Assembly (NCBI GenBank): GCA_028622995.1 | Contig: JAJQJQ010000077.1 | Span: forward strand, 186,001-250,000 | Source of the DNA: Panagrolaimus kolymaensis | Lineage: Eukaryota > Nematoda > Chromadorea > Rhabditida > Panagrolaimidae | Length of the DNA stretch: 64,000 nucleotides | Reading direction: 5' to 3' | Part shown: positions 33,756-44,820 of the stretch, one piece after another | How positions within the stretch are numbered: the first letter of the stretch is position 1 | How the letters are laid out: every line of letters begins with the position of its first letter | Position numbers and translations under genes: made by a program | The notes under the pieces: model-generated | The model's input: only the letters and a program-made list of their open reading frames with translations | Told to the model about the DNA's origin: nothing | Database searches by the model: none

Positions 33756-34841
33756 TTAATTAAATTGAATAAAAAATCTTTGATCTTCTGATAAACTTTT
33801 ACGCAAAGCTGAATGAACATTTCTTATCTGCTCCTTTGTTTCTGGAGATAGTTGTTTTGGAAAAGTCAAGAAAAAATCTGTTCTTTTTTGCTTCTAAAAA
33901 CTTCATTCACCCTTAACGTTTTCAAAGGTTACTTTTTAATCTTACTTTTACAAAATCATTAAACATTGTAAAATCAAACGATTCTGGAAGATTATACATT
34001 TTAAAATATTTTAATTCTTCAAAATATGGAAGTTTTGAAAGGCTTTCAAGTGCATCAGTTGAAACAATAGAATTATTTGGAACAATACTAAAAAATAGAA
34101 AATGAATAAATTAGAAGTTTATTTAATTTTTTATTTGATTTTTTTATTTCAAAAAAGAAGAAGAATCAAAATTTTTCGATTTTTTAATTTACTGAAAAAT
34201 GAAAACATAAAAATAGGTTTGTCAATTCTTTAATTTCTTGTCGAAGTAAAAAGTTTTAATAAACCTAAAACTTACAATCTAAAGTTTTCAACGTTTGGAA
34301 GTTCCTTCAAAATTTCATCCAAAGAAACCACATTTCCATTTTCATATTTTATCAAAGTATTTCTAAATGAAAATAATGCAATTAATTTTGATGAAACTAA
34401 AATTAAATATTCTTCATAAGTTATAATTTGACCAAACAAAAATAAGCCTCGCAAATTGCATCGATAAACTTTCTCAAGAAATTTTGAAGTTAAATTTTTT
34501 TGAGGTCCAAGAATATTTAAAGTTGCAGTGATCCAAATTTTTGGGAATCTCTTTCCTCGGATTTCTAAAGCCAATGGAAGTTTATGGGCAAATTCACCCA
34601 AGGAACTTCGAGTCAAAGCATTTCGAGCTTCTTCATCAAAAAAATTTGCCATCCATAATTCGTTATCTCGATTATAAACATATTTAACGACAGCGATGAT
34701 GGAATTTTGGTAGAAAAAATATTTGCATGTTTGAATAATTTTTTTATAAACAATTAAATTTGAAGGATTTTTAAGTAAATAATAAATAATATTTTCTGGA
34801 ATTGAAAAGCTTTGACGATGAGGAAGAACAGGCTCGAACAT
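33756..34841 (-). CDS. CKYFF-family protein whose start codon lies in a transposon target duplication
   Basis: Exons 34841-34276, 34087-33946 and 33893-33756 give 281 residues from MFEPVLPHRQSFSIP. Core motifs are NIIYYLLKNPSN, QTCKYFFYQNSII, FPKIWITATLN and GQIITYEEYLILVSSK. Exon 2 reads LSKLPYFEELKYF and FDFTMFNDFVK; exon 3 begins KQKRTDF. A further ATG at 34847 is in frame but is the last codon of the inserted element (34845-35086); ATG 34841 sits inside the 8-bp duplication AACATGTC and is the ancestral start. The coding sequence is intact, but the upstream sequence is now separated from it by 250 bp of transposon, so expression may be changed. Confidence 0.85.
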
Positions 34842-35094
34842 GTCCATACATGGGCAAGGGAGTGTGTCAAGGTTTTTTTGCTAGCGGTACCCCAAATTTT
34901 CCAAAGGGTCTCCCCTCTCTGCTATTTTTTGGCTAGCAGAAAAAAAAGCGGTACCCTCAGAATACAGAAAAAAATTTCCCTTGGTATCCCCTGTGGATTT
35001 TTTTCATTTTCTAAAAAACCTCAGCGGTACCCCGGTACCTCTGGGTGTGTCAAAACACACCCAAACACACCCTGTGCCCATGTGTGAACATGTC
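34837..35094. mobile_element. MITE, 242 bp (34845-35086), same family as 1349-2808
   Basis: The element begins CATACATGGGCA and ends TGCCCATGTGTG, matches the ends of the 1460-bp element at 1349-2808, and has several internal AGCGGTACC words. It is flanked by the 8-bp repeat AACATGTC at 34837-34844 and 35087-35094. It is a short internally deleted or non-autonomous copy with no coding capacity. The insertion point is the start codon of the gene on the minus strand. Confidence 0.88.
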
Positions 35095-35635
35095 TTAACA
35101 AAAAAAAATGCAGCGAAGATTTTTTTGCAGATAAAAAACAAGTTTAGCTCAGTTCACGAAAATATAAGTAATCAATAAAAGTTGTTGTTTGATTGATTTT
35201 TTTTAAGCTAAGTGAGAGAAAGAAAATGTGAGATCATTAATCAATAAAGACATAAAGGAAATATCCGGTAATTCGTGTCCATAATTAATTAAAAAGCTTA
35301 TCAAGAAAAGTGCCAATCCAAAATTAACGCCGAATTGGTTTTTAAGAAAATTACAAATTAGACTATAAAAAAAAGCTGATTCAAGATGACACTAAAAGCG
35401 AAGAGAAAAATTGCTAATACACAACACAAACTTCTCAAAGAGAGATTAAAAAATTTACTTCAACAACAAACAAAAAACTACTTTATTTATTTATTCTATC
35501 ATATATATGTATTTTTTTTTAAATTAAAAAGCGAGATTACAATTAATTAGAGTGAAGAAGAAAAAAGAAGCCAATATTGCACATTACAAATAAAAATCCA
35601 TTCCTTTCATTTTGATTTTTTTTTTTCATTCATTG
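35095..35635. other. Intergenic, no feature seen
   Basis: AT-rich DNA upstream of the transposon-displaced gene and downstream of the thioesterase stop. This should contain the displaced 5' region of the gene at 33756-34841. No repeats recognised. Confidence 0.4.
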
Positions 35636-36934
35636 TCAAAGATGAGAAGGTTGGAGTTTAGTTCGACTAAGAGATTCTTGGGCAACAGATAAAATTAATT
35701 GTCCATCTCTAGTCCATAATCGTCCTGTACTAAATGCTCTAGCATGTTTAGCCACGGGGCTTTCATTTTCATATAACATCCATTCATCCACGCGAAATTC
35801 ATCTGTATGAAACCATGCATTATTATCCAATGAAACAAGCATGCTTGGTGTATATCCTTGACTAATATGTGGACGATTAGCTGTTGTAACTAAAGTAGCG
35901 TCCGTTATATATGCAGCTAATGCCCGATGCTGATCTCGATCATTGGAAATTGGAATTCTTACTCGACACCAATAATAAAATGGTTGATGGTTGTGTGGAA
36001 TTATTGAAAGTTGGATGTCGGGATTTACTGGGCGCATCTGAAAACAGAAAGGTAATATAAATGAGTAAAACAAAACTCGATTCGAAGTTTGAATACGTCA
36101 AATACAAATACACTCTCGATAAGTAACTTACTTCAACGATGGATGAATTACGATTAGAATATTTAGCTTGTAAATCCCTTTTGGAATGTTCACTAAGTTG
36201 AAGTTCGCCTTTTTCAGCTTTAGCCAAATATTCTTGTGCCATTTCCCAGACAGCTTTACACTCTTCTGGTGGCTTTACTACCGGCATTAAAGCTTGATGG
36301 GAAATGCTTGATTCTTCTTTCTAAAAAAAATGCCATCAATCGATTTTGAAAGATAGGTGGAAATTATATAACTCACAACATGAAATGAGATCTGAGTAGT
36401 ATAAACAATTTTACCATTTTGTTCAGCTTGAACATATCGAGTGCAAAAGCTTCGACCATCCCGAATTCTTTGAATTTTATAAGTAACGGGAAATTGAGTG
36501 GAAACTAAAAAACGAAAAGAAAGAAGTTAAAAACTTTAACAAAAATCTTTTTTTAGAGTTGCCTTTAAACGCTTTGAAAAAATATAACTTTGAAAACAAA
36601 AAAACCCCAAAAATAAAAGTATTGGAAGTTGCAGAAAAAATTTGTTTCATAAAATTATGTATCTCAAAAACTTTTCCAATTCAAAATTTAAAAAAAAAAG
36701 ATATTTACCATTAAGAATAAAAAGTGAATGAATGGAATGAGGAAGAAATTGTTTGGGAACCGTTTTTTCTGCTGCAACCAATGATTGAGCAAATAAAGCT
36801 CCACCATAAACATTTTTAGTTATCCATGTTCCATCACCCAAATGATTAGCAATAAAAGTATTTTCATCTTTTCCTTCATCCAATATAAATATTTTTAATA
36901 ATTCTTCTGTAACTATTTGATTTGTTGTTGACAT
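35636..36934 (-). CDS. Acyl-CoA thioesterase II (ACOT8/TesB type), peroxisomal signal
   Basis: Exons 36934-36709, 36504-36377, 36320-36132 and 36037-35636 join to 314 residues, close to the 319 of human ACOT8. Recognisable double-hotdog stretches are NVYGGALFAQSLVAAEKTV, SIHSLFILNG, VTYKIQRIRDGRSFCTRYV, and in the second half DQHRALAAYITDATLV, DEWMLYENESP and ARAFSTGRLWTRDGQLI. The chain ends PSHL; SHL fits the peroxisomal PTS1 pattern. It should hydrolyse acyl-CoAs to free acids and CoA in peroxisomes. The start MSTTNQ is preferred: an acceptor-like TTTCAG lies at about 37217, and it is the first ATG after it, although the frame is open further upstream with a His-rich, non-conserved stretch. 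Confidence 0.92.
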
Positions 36935-38509
36935 TTCTGAAGTTTCAAATTTTTTGAGTTTTTGTTTTGAATCACAAAATGGAATATCTTCTGGGAAATA
37001 AAAAGTTGAATAATAAAATAATTTTGTTAAATTACAACTTTGTTGTTGGCGATGATTTAGAAGGTGATTTTTTGAAACAATAAAATATGAAAATTGTGGT
37101 CGTGATGATTTTGAAATGGATGAAAAAATGGAGTTGTTGGAGTATAGTCGATGATGATGTTCGTGATGATGACGATGACAAAAAGAAAGAAGCTTTTTAC
37201 CAAAGAAATTTGTGGCTGAAATAAAATAAAAAATGTATGTATGCAAAAACATGAAGGAAAAAAGGGGAGTCGATTATATAGTTTATAGTATGGTTTGTTA
37301 GAGCAATAAGAAAGAGAGAGAAAGGAGAAAAATGAAGGCAGAAAAAGAGACAGGAAACATGCAAATCTATGCAAAATTCATAGTTGTGAAAAAAGCTGTC
37401 AATAAAATGAAAAAAATGTTAATAAAAGTCTTAAAAATATTTTTTAAAGTTTTTATGCGGCAAAAATGGAATTCAAGGAATGGACTTTGATAAAAGAAAT
37501 ATCGAATTTCTCGAAATTTTTAAACAGCTTTTTGAGTTACACCAAAACCACAACTTTTTACACTCAAAAAATAATTTCCATTTTGTTAAGTAGAAAAAAA
37601 AAGGTTAGAAGGAAAAAAAAGAGAAATATAAAAAAAACCTACGTTGTTGGAAATGCAAATAAAATCTTTCAAATATATTTTGCGCAAGCATTGAAATTTG
37701 AATTAATCAATTAAATTTAAAAAATCAATTTTATTCCTGTTTCTTTATTTACGCTTTCCCTTTTTCATAAAGATAGTATTAATAGATAAATGCTAATTTT
37801 TAAAGAGAAACAGAAAAAAGCATAAATATCAAACGACTTTGTTAATTAAACAAAATAATTTCAAACTATAAAGTTTGTAGTATAGACAAAGAAGAAACAT
37901 ACATATCTAGGAAAAATTGTCAGCATTTTTTTATTGACATTTTTTTAGTATTTATTTTAAAATTTTACTTTTTTTTATGTTAAAAAACATTTTTTACGCT
38001 ATTGAAGTAATTTTACAAACAAACTTTAAACAACTAAAGTTTAAAATAAATTTGGCGCCAAATTTATTGATTTATTATTTAACTGCATTCAAATTCATTT
38101 CATCGCTTAGTCATGTCCTTTTTTTTGTGTAAATTTCTACTTTGAAAAATTTATGCATTTCGTAATCATGAATCGCGATTGTGATTTAGTATCATTCATT
38201 GCATATTTTTTAGTTCGCCTTTTGATGCTTTTACGTAATTTGTTTTGCCCTGCTTTTATTGAGTCATGTGAGAGGAATTTTTTGTTATCTACTTGCCTTA
38301 AAGCAGCGATTATGCGAACTAGGTAAGGATGAAGCAGAAAACAACAACTAATCATGGCTTTTTGAGTTTTTATTTATATGTACTTATTTATTTGCTTCAT
38401 TCATTCTTCGCTAAAAATATTCATTTGCTTAATTTAGTTGAAAATTTTTATTTTTTTTTATTTTTATTATATCAAAAATTTATTATTTTAATTCCCCATT
38501 TCAGAAAAA
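36935..38509. other. Intergenic (divergent), no feature seen
   Basis: Contains the 5' leader of the thioesterase mRNA (to about 37216) and AT-rich DNA upstream of the next plus-strand gene. Short frames here have no family resemblance. No RNA gene recognised. Confidence 0.4.
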
Positions 38510-39435
38510 ATGCGTGTATTCGAATCTTTTGCTTCTCAACAATTTTCTATTCCTCATACTATTATTAATTATGTTTTAAAAAGCAAACAAAGTTCAAATG
38601 TTTATAAAAAGTTGATTCAAACTTGCAAATATTTTTTTGTTAAAAATCCTGTAATACTTGCAAATCGCCTAACAAACATAAATCCAGGTTTTTGTTTAAG
38701 TAATGAAAGCGAAGAAGTTTTTTATCATAACATAAACGAAAAACTTTGGGTTATGGAAAGTATTGATTATATGGGAAATAAAGATTTTTTTAATTTTTCT
38801 TTTCTCCCTAAAATTTATAAAAGCGAAGTAAAATTCTTAAGAATCGATAGAACTACAATTCATTTTGATGATTTTTTAAAGCTTACTAGTGGCGTTAATA
38901 TTAATAGTTTGATCCTTCATCGAGTACAAATTACAGATGGATCAAATGAACTTGTACCTTTAGAAACTATTATCGAAAAATTTAATCATATTCATTATTT
39001 TTCATTGTGAGTTTTTTATTTAATTTTTTAATTATGCCGCTTTTTTGTTCAACATTTTGGTTTAAAAAGTTTTACAAAAAAACGTGTTTTTTTTAGTATT
39101 TTCGATGCAAATTTCGACTCCATATTTACTTCAAATACTATCAGAAAATTCATAAATTATTCTTGCTTTGACAATATGAGGAGATTAGATTTGGATGGCC
39201 TTCCAGACCATTTTGATTTTGAAGCATTCTGTGAATTTGTAAAAGTAAATAATTATTCTTTCTTTTTTTTCAATTAAACTTTAAAACATATAAATTTTAG
39301 AAACGTCCAATATCTTGCGTTTGTTTATCGTTTTTAAATCCCATTACTTTTATAAGACATAATGATGCTGCAGAAACACTCAATGATTCTCTAGGAAACC
39401 GCCGCAACTTCTATATAAGCTGTCTCCAAAGTTGA
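38510..39435 (+). CDS. CKYFF-family protein, short and leaderless
   Basis: Exons 38510-39006, 39097-39244 and 39301-39435 give 259 residues. It starts at the core, MRVFESFASQQFSIP, then TIINYVLKSKQSSN, QTCKYFFVKNPVIL, NEKLWVMESI, a degenerate HFDDFLKLTSG and NELVPLETIIEKF. Exon 2 ends HFDFEAFCEFVK; exon 3 starts KRPISCV and ends with AAETLNDSLGN. The phases 2 and 0 are kept. A TTTCAG lies seven bases before the ATG. Its C-terminal exon resembles the partial frame at 63932-64000. Confidence 0.85.
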
Positions 39436-40300
39436 ATTTTGCAATAGTAAATTTTAATAATAAAATATTATATCTTTTACGAACATGTAATAAAAATTCA
39501 AAGTTCATTCTCAAATTTCATTTTAATTTTTTTTCAATCGTCTTTTTTCCCTTTGGTTTGTATCAGACTTTAAATCTCTATGTATCTAACATGATCTCTC
39601 TCCGATGAATAACACCCACTTCTTATCAATCCACACCATTTTTAGCTTTTATTTGATACCCATTATCAATTAATATCTTTTGATCTCATACGATAAATAT
39701 AATATTTTTCTCATTTTTAAATAAGATACATTGATAATAGATAAAATCTTGATTTTTTGCTAAAAAATAATATTGGATAAAAAATTGTACAATTTCAGTA
39801 ATTGTAAAAATTCAATATTTTAAAGAGATATAGGGAATTACTTCATTTAAACCAATTTTTTCTCAAAATCAATCTATACAATTTCTATAGGAATTTTTAT
39901 TGAATTCTGCAATAAATGAATGCAAGCATACATATTAATTCAATAAATAAATTTATCATTTTTAAAAAAAAGTAAAGAAAAATTAATAAAAAATTTATTG
40001 GCGGCTTTGGGTATGCATCATCCCATAAACATATGGGTTCCATTACAGCGATACTATAAAATCGCATACCTTATTATCATCTTTTCAGTTAGAAGGATCG
40101 ATTAAAGTATAACAATATATATGTATTAAAAGTAATAGCGGCTTCGCCGCAGGAAATTGGAAATCGCCTTCGGCGAATAAAGTTTATCTCTAGTTTTTAT
40201 GTAAATTATTACCAGTGCCATACAACCCACATATATTAAAGAAAAAACATAAATTATAATACAAGAGAAAGAGCTCTCCATTTTGATACCAAACATGCCC
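39436..40300. other. AT-rich region with GC mini-hairpins
   Basis: Mostly AT-rich, unassigned. At 40138-40150 GCGGCTTCGCCGC and at 40165-40175 CGCCTTCGGCG can each fold into a tight stem with a three-base loop. Near 40005 there is GGGTATGCATCATCCC and ATAAACATATGGG. These belong with the repeat field that follows. No gene seen. Confidence 0.5.
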
Positions 40301-40320
40301 TATGGCGATAGAAAATAGGA

Positions 40321-41670
40321 GCGCTAAGCGCCCTTAAAGAGAAAGTAATCGTCAAATGACCCATTAAAATCCACCAAAGACCATTAAAAAATTCAGGAAA
40401 ATCCACCCCAAACAATTAAAAGATGAAATACACCCGAAGATCCATCAAAATTTATTTTAATATCCACGCTAAACATTATGGGCATACCCGATACCATCCT
40501 TGAAATTCACCCAAAATTCCATGTATATTAACACAAACACCCATGGAAACCCACCCAACATTCTTGAAAATTTACTCGATGATCAATCAAAATCATTCGA
40601 AAACAGCTAAAATATATACCAAAATCCGCCTGAAGATCCTTCATAACCCTCACGAAACGGTTAAAAGATCCATGGAAATCCACACGAATGTCCATCGAGA
40701 CAAATATAAGATTCATTAAAATCCACCCAAACATAACAGGAATTCTACCTAAACATGTTTAAAAATCCACCCATATATCCATTAAAGCCCTCCAAAGATC
40801 CTTCAAAATCCAGGCAAACTTTCAGAAAAATCCATCCAAATGTTATCTTAAAACTGGAGAAAGACAAGAGCTTTGTGCCCCTCGAAGAAATAGAAAAGAA
40901 ACAAAGATAATTAAATATCGAACGAAAAATCCATTAAAATTCTTTCAAAACACTTGAAAGATCCATTATAAATCAACCGGAAGATCCTTCAAATCCACCC
41001 AAAGATCCATCAAAATTCTCTCAAAACCGAAAAAAAAATCAATTGAAATAAACCCGAAGATCCTTCAAAATTCACAAAAACAGTTAAGAAAACGATTAAA
41101 TTCATCAGAATATCCAATGACATCCACCCTAACATCCATTCATCCATTAAAATGACATAACTTTTTTAATAACAATATAAACATTTTGAAAAAACGATCA
41201 AAGATTACACATTCATCCAATAATTCACCATAAACAGCTAAAAGAGTCATAAAATGTTACCGAAAACCTCCAAAAAAATTCTCCCAAACTACCTTAATTT
41301 CACCCAAACATCTATAAAACTCAACCTAAACATCATGTAATTCCATCCTGACATAATCTTAAAATAGTTGAAAGAGCGGCGCTTCGCACCCTTTGAAGAT
41401 ATGGTAAAGAAACTAATATTATTAAATATCTAACGAAACATCCATTAAGGTCCACCCAAAACATCTTAAAGTTCCGTGGAAATTCATCCAACAATTCATG
41501 GGAATTTAATTAACATCCATTGGAGTACACCCAAAAATTTATAAGATTCATAAAAACATGATTGGAAATCCAACCAAACCAACACAAAATCCATTCAAAA
41601 ATTCATTCAAACATTTTAAAATGTATGCCAAAAAAATTAAACAAAGTCCTTGGAAAGTATAAACAAACTG
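40321..41670. repeat. Degenerate minisatellite with periodic hairpin modules
   Basis: Dozens of variants of CATTAAAATCCACCCAAA and GATCC follow each other with spacing of roughly 20-30 bp. Three longer modules punctuate it: GCGCTAAGCGCCCTTAAAGAG at 40321, GAGCTTTGTGCCCCTCGAAGA at about 40869 and GCGCTTCGCACCCTTTGAAGA at about 41377, each followed by AAAGAAAC-like and then ATTAAATATC-AACGAAA sequence in the last two. The modules are 547 and 508 bp apart, suggesting a higher-order unit of roughly half a kilobase. No long frame is convincing; the 68-residue frame at 40528-40734 only reflects the repeat. Confidence 0.7.
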
Positions 41671-42405
41671 AGAATAAAAAATAACAATTTATGAAAATTT
41701 ATTATTAAATTAGAATACCATAACATTTAAAAAAATTATTATTTAACCTTTTATAAAATAATCCATTTAAAATCAATCAAAAAAACATTAAAATCCACCT
41801 TTTATGTGCTAATTATTTAATGATTATGCCTATTTATAAAGCCCAAAAATTAGCATAAATTATAATAATAATATTCCATTTTATTTCATATATATTCATT
41901 ATGGCAAAAAAAACTATATAAGTTAGTGTTTTCCTCTAAAATAGGAAGGGAGGCACCCTCTAATTTTTCTATGTAATGTGAATTTCGCCGCTGCTATAAA
42001 GTGCAGGACCGATCATGCCTTTATGCTTATTTTGCCGTATGCATATCTTTAAGAACCGATTAGTCCTCTATGATCTTAAAAAAATAAAACATTTTGACAA
42101 CACAAAAACAAAATAATTTGATGCTATATCTAACTGTTAATTCAAACATTAGTATATTTTGAAACAAGCAACTTAGAAAACATTTGCAACCAAAACCATT
42201 TTAACATACATATTCTAAATAAACACATTACGCATAATTTTTTAATTATTCAAACTTGGCGGTAAAATATAAAAAAATTCCTTTTGAGATAAATTTAATG
42301 GCGCGAAAAAATCAAAAAGCCAATTCTTTTCTTTCTTTTTCATTCTTTTCATTTTAAAATTTACGATATCTCGTTTTATTTTATCAATCCTGCTTTTTGT
42401 CTGTA
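41671..42405. other. AT-rich intergenic, tail of repeat field
   Basis: A few further CCATTTAAAATC and ATTAAAATCCACC words occur near 41760-41805, then AT-rich unassigned DNA to the next gene. No gene seen. Confidence 0.4.
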
Positions 42406-43289
42406 ATGTCTTCAACAATTCGTCAAAATTATTCAATTGCTAAGTCTTATCTCTGGTACATCATTTCGAACGTCAAAAATTTCATCTTAAGCAATCGCTT
42501 AGTTCTAAGCTGTAAAGAATTTTATTTACAACATCAAACATTGCATGTGGAAGAATTTTCAAGCTGTGCAACAGCAACATCATTGAATGGAAGAAATATG
42601 GATTTTGGAAAACGTAACCGATTTTTTGTAAAAAAGAAACTTACAATTATGGGGAAACCTGAATGCTTTTTAATAAATGATATGAGAAAGAAATTGATCT
42701 ATGGTGAAATCGAAGAAATATTTTTATGGTCTCAACATCTGGATCTCAATTACTTCAAAAATATGGTAAACCATGGTAAAATCAGATTTATGACTCTTCA
42801 CACCTGTAAGATTATCAATGAAGAAAAACAGTTAGTTTCAATTTCTGATGTTATCAAACTTATCAAAAATGTTAAAAAATTGTGAGTTTTCACTTTGTTT
42901 CTTTTTATATTTTATTCAGTCATTTTTTAGCGGATATGTCCTTCATCTCGATGACTCAATAAAAAAGCTTGATCTTCCAATTTTGCCGAACTTAACATCA
43001 TTTGATCTTTATAATGTTAATGAAGATTTTCCATTGCTTGATTTTGGAAGATTTATTATTGTAAGTTCTTTAAAATTTATGAATATACATCTTGGAAAAT
43101 ATACACATTTTAACGATTGATTAAAGCTAATATTTTTAGGCTAACAATGAAGTCAATTTCAAGATAGGATTTCGAAGTGGAGTAACACAAACTAGAGAAA
43201 GAGAAATCCGAAAATTTTTCAATGATCTCCTCAATCAACATGTGGACGATGATCTCAATCCTATTCATATTTCCTTCAACAAAGAATGA
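42406..43289 (+). CDS. Divergent CKYFF-family protein
   Basis: Exons 42406-42881, 42931-43060 and 43140-43289 join to 251 residues. The plan and intron phases (2, then 0) match the family but the sequence is far: MSSTIRQNYSIAKSYLWYII replaces the QRFSIP block, and VLSCKEFYLQHQ replaces CKYFF. Later parts are KKKLTIMGKPE, LWSQHLDLNYFKNMVNHGK and VSISDVIKLIKNV; exon 2 has LDLPILPNLTSFDL and FPLLDFGRFII; exon 3 begins ANNEVNF. It helps to show which positions of the core are structural: Cys-Lys, aromatic pair, and the leucine pattern. It is head-to-tail with RRP46 on the other strand. Confidence 0.8.
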
Positions 43290-43603
43290 AAGTGTGAGCA
43301 ACGCTTCCTTTATGTTTTGAACCAGAAAAAGTTGATTATTGCTATATTGTATTTGTTTGTTTTGTATTTGTTTCTTCTTTTGTATTGATATTATATCTTA
43401 TTGTATGTATGTATTTATGTGTAAAAAATAAAAAAATGCTTCGGCACAAATCTCTTGTCTAATGCAAAAACTTAGTAAATCATCCATAATGGAATTATTC
43501 ACGGAAATGATTCAACAATGCATGAAACAAGGATAAGGAAAAAATAAGCATTTATTTAAACAAACACAAAACAAGGAATGAAACATAAAAATAAACAACA
43601 AAA

Positions 43604-44248
43604 TTAAAGAGTACTAGTTGAACGAAGTCTTTCTTCAATTGAACTTCTAAAGTAATCAAAAGCATCAGTGGCAGCAGCTTTCGAAGAATCAACAGCACCA
43701 CAATAGAAATCAGGAGTAATAATTCCATGAGATTGAAAACCATATACTTCCATTTGATTATTCTTTAAACAAAAGATAATAGTAGCAGTTGCAACAGCTT
43801 TGATTTCAACGTCTTTTGTAGGATTAACAATAATTGAATCATTTGAAAGTAAAGCAACATCCACCGCAGCAAATAAACCATCAATCGGTATTGCAGAATC
43901 AAGTAAACTCATAGTCAGAGCATTCAAAGCTGTTGAAATTCTTGAACCATTATCTTTCATTTGATAAACATTTATTGATACACCAGCACGAGGAAACTTT
44001 GTTCGATCAATCATCAAATTTGCAAATGGTTGAAGTTCATTTGATGAAGTCGATGCACCATTTTCAAGATAATACAAAACATTTACAGCTAATTCATCAT
44101 TGATTCTCTTTGATTGTGGAAGTTCAGCAGGACCATTTATGCAGCATAAAACTTCTGTGGTGTTTTGAGAAAAGTTGATTGAGATGTCCCTATCACTATA
44201 ATCAAAGCATGATTCAAAAACGGTATGAGGAGTATCATCAACTTCCAT
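43604..44248 (-). CDS. crn-5: Exosome RNase PH-like subunit, RRP46/EXOSC5 (CRN-5-like)
   Basis: A single-exon frame of 214 residues. The RNase PH fold is seen in TEVLCCINGPAELPQSKRIN near the N-terminus, FPRAGVSINVYQMKDNG, and the diagnostic helix ALNALTMSLLDSAIPIDGLF followed by AAVDVALL. It should form part of the six-subunit ring of the RNA exosome; eukaryotic ring subunits are usually inactive. RRP46 rather than MTR3 or RRP41 is chosen on the SLLDSAIP helix and short length, at moderate certainty. A TTTTTTAG at about 44283, 35 bp before the start, is a likely trans-splice acceptor. A truncated copy lies at 62310-62679. Confidence 0.82.
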   Translation of the reverse strand: MEVDDTPHTVFESCFDYSDRDISINFSQNTTEVLCCINGPAELPQSKRINDELAVNVLYYLENGASTSSNELQPFANLMIDRTKFPRAGVSINVYQMKDNGSRISTALNALTMSLLDSAIPIDGLFAAVDVALLSNDSIIVNPTKDVEIKAVATATIIFCLKNNQMEVYGFQSHGIITPDFYCGAVDSSKAAATDAFDYFRSSIEERLRSTSTL

Positions 44249-44820
44249 TATTCTTATTGAAGCGCCAAAGATAAAGAATACCTAAAAAATAGGAAAGGAT
44301 TAGAAAGTGATGATCAATGAAATCACGAAAAATTTGTCGCTGGATTTAGTGGAAAAGAAAACACAAAAGTGTCACGAAAAAAAGTCACGAAAAAAGTATG
44401 TAAATAAATTACAGAACATATCAAGTAGCATGATAACATTCTTTTCTCATAGCCTATGATTATGAACAAACAAATATTGGATGTAAATCAACCAAAAGTC
44501 GATGGAAATGAAGCTCAAAGACACGAAATTCGAGCAAAAAAATTGTTTGAAGACTTCCAACATTTTTTTCAAAAAATTGCGCAACTTTAACATTTAGAAC
44601 ATTAAGCCAGCCAAAAAAAACGTTATTTGATTTTGTTTGTTTTTTTCGTTCAACAGCACTTTTTTTTATTCGATTGTTGTCCAACTTCAGCTGCACCTTT
44701 TGTTGCTGTATTTCAAAACTTTAATATCCTGATTAGTCATAACATAATAATTGTCTCTGTTGTTTTCATCAATCAATCTTGAACACATTATTATTATTAT
44801 TTATCTCAACTTCATCAATT
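44249..44820. promoter_or_regulatory. Divergent intergenic region, RRP46 and VPS24
   Basis: About 570 bp separates the two head-to-head starts, so both promoters should lie here. It holds the acceptor-like TTTTTTAG of RRP46 (about 44283) on the minus strand. No defined promoter motif is recognised; the short minus-strand frame at 44460-44696 is chance. Confidence 0.4.

Noticed and set aside
37057..37374. 105-residue hydrophobic frame upstream of the thioesterase
   Set aside because: It overlaps the thioesterase leader in another frame and has only composition-driven phenylalanine runs.
40528..40734. 68-residue frame with repeated VDFHG-like words
   Set aside because: The pattern comes from the minisatellite read in one frame; adjacent repeats do not keep it open.
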